From positions 1,488,001 through 1,552,000 of the forward strand of contig NZ_CP032744.1 in NCBI RefSeq assembly GCF_003641145.1: a stretch of 64,000 bases of DNA, read 5' to 3'. The notes under the pieces were generated by a model. The model did not search any database and was not told where the DNA came from. It worked only from the letters and a program-made list of their open reading frames with translations. This DNA comes from Lactiplantibacillus paraplantarum (GTDB lineage: Bacteria; Bacillota; Bacilli; Lactobacillales; Lactobacillaceae). The translations under genes and the position numbers were made by a program. Below are positions 62,259-64,000 of this stretch, piece by piece; position 1 is the first letter of the stretch, and every line of letters begins with the position of its first letter.

Positions 62259-63599
62259 ATGGAAAATCAACAACTTGCCCGCAAGTTAAAACGGCGTCAC
62301 GTCCAAATGATTGCGCTCGGTGGTGCCATTGGGACGGGACTGTTTTTAGGTTCAGGGTCGGCCATTAAGCAGGCTGGACCGTCGATCTTGTTAGCCTATG
62401 CCATTGGTGGTTTCTTCTGTTACTTGATGATGCGGGCACTTGGTGAACTATTGTTATCAGATACGCGCTTGCACTCATTTTTGGAGTTTATTAATCGTTA
62501 TCTGGGCAAGCGCTTTGAGTTTGCCATTGGATGGACTTATTGGCTCTGCTGGATCAGTCTTGCGATGGCTGATTTAACCGCGAGCGGGATTTATATTCGT
62601 TACTGGTTCCCGTGGATTCCACAATGGGTGACACCGTTGATTATTATTTTGGTTTTATTAATATTCAATATGTTGTCTGTCAGTGCGTTTGGCGAGCTAG
62701 AATACTGGTTTTCAATGATCAAAGTCGTCGCGATTATCGCACTGATCGTGACCGGTGCGATTTTAATTGGCTCATCGGCACACGTTGGGGGTCAAACCGT
62801 TTCGGTGACTAATTTAGTTAGTCATGGTGGTTTTTTTCCTAAAGGTATCCATGGGTTTCTGATGTCATTTTCATTAGTTATTTTTGCGTTTACGGGCATT
62901 GAAATGGTCGGTATCACGGCAGGTGAAGCCGAAAACCCGGAAACGGAATTACCACGAGCTATCAATAGCTTGCCCATTCGAATTTCGTTCTTCTACGTTG
63001 GGGCCCTATTTGTGATTATGGCTATTTATCCTTGGAATCAGATTACAACGAGTCAGTCACCCTTTGTACAAGTCTTCAGTGACATTGGAATCAAGGCCGC
63101 TGCTAGTATTATTAACTTTGTGGTCTTGACGGCGGCATTGTCGGCTTGCAACAGTGCGATCTTCAGTACGAGTCGGACATTATTTACATTAGCACATGGC
63201 GATAATGCCCCTAAATGGATGGGAAAAGTTAATCGATATAACGTCCCGGCACGGTCACTATTATTTTCATCATTAATTTTATTAGTAATCGTGGCCTTGA
63301 ATTATGTCATTCCTAGCACGGTCTTTACGCTGATTTCAAATGTTGCCACGACTAATTTTATTATTGTCTGGTGCGCATTACTAGTCTGTCATTACGTCTA
63401 TAAGCGGACGGCAGCTAGTGCGCAGAATCCATTTAAATTACCATTATTTCCAATTTCTAATATTATGACATTAGTGTTTTTTATCGCAGTTACGGTCGTC
63501 TTATGTTTTGACCAAGTTAATCGCTGGGCCGTCATTGGTTCAGTCGTATGGTTCGTGATGTTATTAGTGATTGAGCGAGGCATGCATCGTGTGAAGTAG
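62259..63599 (+). CDS. Amino acid permease (APC superfamily, AAT family)
   Basis: A 446-residue permease with about 12 membrane segments. The start LARKLKRRHVQMIALGGAIGTGLFLGSGSAI is the AAT family signature (substrate-binding GxIGxGLF). FTGIEMVGITAGEAENPETELPRAI is the conserved segment. The specific amino acid (e.g. Pro, Ala, GABA or aromatic) cannot be told. GAAAG lies upstream of the ATG. A terminator follows at 63617. Confidence 0.92.
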   Translation: MENQQLARKLKRRHVQMIALGGAIGTGLFLGSGSAIKQAGPSILLAYAIGGFFCYLMMRALGELLLSDTRLHSFLEFINRYLGKRFEFAIGWTYWLCWISLAMADLTASGIYIRYWFPWIPQWVTPLIIILVLLIFNMLSVSAFGELEYWFSMIKVVAIIALIVTGAILIGSSAHVGGQTVSVTNLVSHGGFFPKGIHGFLMSFSLVIFAFTGIEMVGITAGEAENPETELPRAINSLPIRISFFYVGALFVIMAIYPWNQITTSQSPFVQVFSDIGIKAAASIINFVVLTAALSACNSAIFSTSRTLFTLAHGDNAPKWMGKVNRYNVPARSLLFSSLILLVIVALNYVIPSTVFTLISNVATTNFIIVWCALLVCHYVYKRTAASAQNPFKLPLFPISNIMTLVFFIAVTVVLCFDQVNRWAVIGSVVWFVMLLVIERGMHRVK

Positions 63600-63616
63600 T
63601 CATCTTTAATTATTAT

Positions 63617-63671
63617 CGCCACCCATTAATTAGTAAACTAAGTTTGCCAATTAATGGGTGGCGGTTTTCTT
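63617..63671 (+). terminator. Terminator after the permease gene
   Basis: CGCCACCCATTAA (63617-63629) pairs with TTAATGGGTGGCG (63651-63663), followed by T residues. Confidence 0.92.
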
Positions 63672-63798
63672 GTGAAATGCAATAATCACCCGTGATGCCG
63701 ATTTCTATTCTATAATTGAATAAAGCTTGTCATCGTGAATCTGATGGTAGGAAAATTATGGCTGCTAGATTTTCGTGATTAATGGGGAGGGTGTCAGT

Positions 63799-64000
63799 AT
63801 GAATTATCGAAAATTAATCGTGCTACCACTGGCGGTATTATTAGTTGGTTGCGCGCCACAAACGCAAAGTAGTCAGTCAGCTGCTAGTCAAAGTACGACG
63901 ATTACTAGTAAGGCTAGTGACAACAGTTCGAAACAGTCAAAATCTAAGACTGCTAATCAGTCTGATAGTAGTACTAAGGCCCAGTCCAGTCGTTCAACAA
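63799..64000 (+). CDS. Lipoprotein with Ser-rich linker, N-terminal part (cut by window edge)
   Basis: ATG 63799 follows GGGGAGGGTG. The signal sequence ends LLVGC, a lipobox with Cys18, so it is lipidated at the cell surface. The visible mature part is Ser/Thr/Lys-rich linker. The frame runs off the right edge; function cannot be told. Confidence 0.85.
   Translation, partial: MNYRKLIVLPLAVLLVGCAPQTQSSQSAASQSTTITSKASDNSSKQSKSKTANQSDSSTKAQSSRST

Overview
The window is a chromosomal segment of a low-to-mid GC Firmicute, almost certainly Lactiplantibacillus plantarum or a very close relative. Evidence: a lactobacillal mevalonate cluster, Bacillus-like housekeeping synteny (dinG-ypmB-aspB-asnS-dnaD and pbp1A/recU-ypsA-gpsB-rnpB-ypsC), a second pyrR locus under its own PyrR leader, DUF975/DUF4931/DUF5590 genes, and strong AGGAGG-type ribosome binding sites. 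I see no phage, insertion sequence, CRISPR array, tRNA or rRNA; the segment is core genome with small accessory patches. Species naming is by recollection of gene order and not by a search.

Layout. 1-2153 (-): mevalonate kinase, diphosphomevalonate decarboxylase and the start of phosphomevalonate kinase. 2154-3030: decayed DNA and a promoter. 3031-9746 (+): DinG exonuclease/helicase, YpmB/TseB-like protein, AspB, AsnS and DnaD. 9980-12991: a T-box leader with a probable Met specifier driving metNIQ. 13082-13582: universal stress protein. 13733-17370 (-): a ferric-iron-type ABC importer. 17564-20502 (-): recU-pbp1A, divergent from ypsA-gpsB-rnpB-rlmL (20617-23309). 23400-31712: a patch of hydrolases, two S66 LD-carboxypeptidase-like genes, a GH25 lysozyme, two GNATs, an efflux remnant and an ABC-2 exporter. 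31869-38704: membrane protein, hydrolase, FAD oxidoreductase, RNase H-like, EbsA-like, Fhs, LspA. 38724-44005: RluD-like synthase, then a PyrR leader, pyrR and two carbamoyl-phosphate-synthetase-like genes. 44217-50754: phosphatase, DUF1801, a three-gene regulator/GIY-YIG/CAT-like operon, Nudix and a BcrAB-type ABC exporter. 50859-64000: RqcH, MarR, DegV, GNAT, DUF975, a Ser-rich anchored protein, orphan HicB-like, DUF4931, an MFS exporter with an attenuator-type leader, DUF960, DUF1003, DUF368, an amino-acid permease and the start of a lipoprotein gene.

Most notable. (1) Next to the second pyrR, both carbamoyl-phosphate synthetase subunits look catalytically dead yet keep complete reading frames: the small subunit has lost the glutaminase Cys, His and Glu, and the large subunit has lost its first ATP-grasp ligands, most of the second ATP-grasp fold and the allosteric domain. 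With an intact PyrR and PyrR-binding leader this looks like a conserved pseudo-enzyme or sensor module. (2) Upstream of the LuxR-like/DUF2087 operon, three 19-bp palindromes of form GTTTA-N9-TAAAC lie with centres exactly 36 bp apart, one covering a near-consensus promoter. (3) The MFS exporter at 57916-59097 has two hairpins with U-tracts inside an overlapping leader ORF, as in drug-inducible attenuation. (4) A 39-codon gene with its own RBS and terminator lies at 45755-45874.
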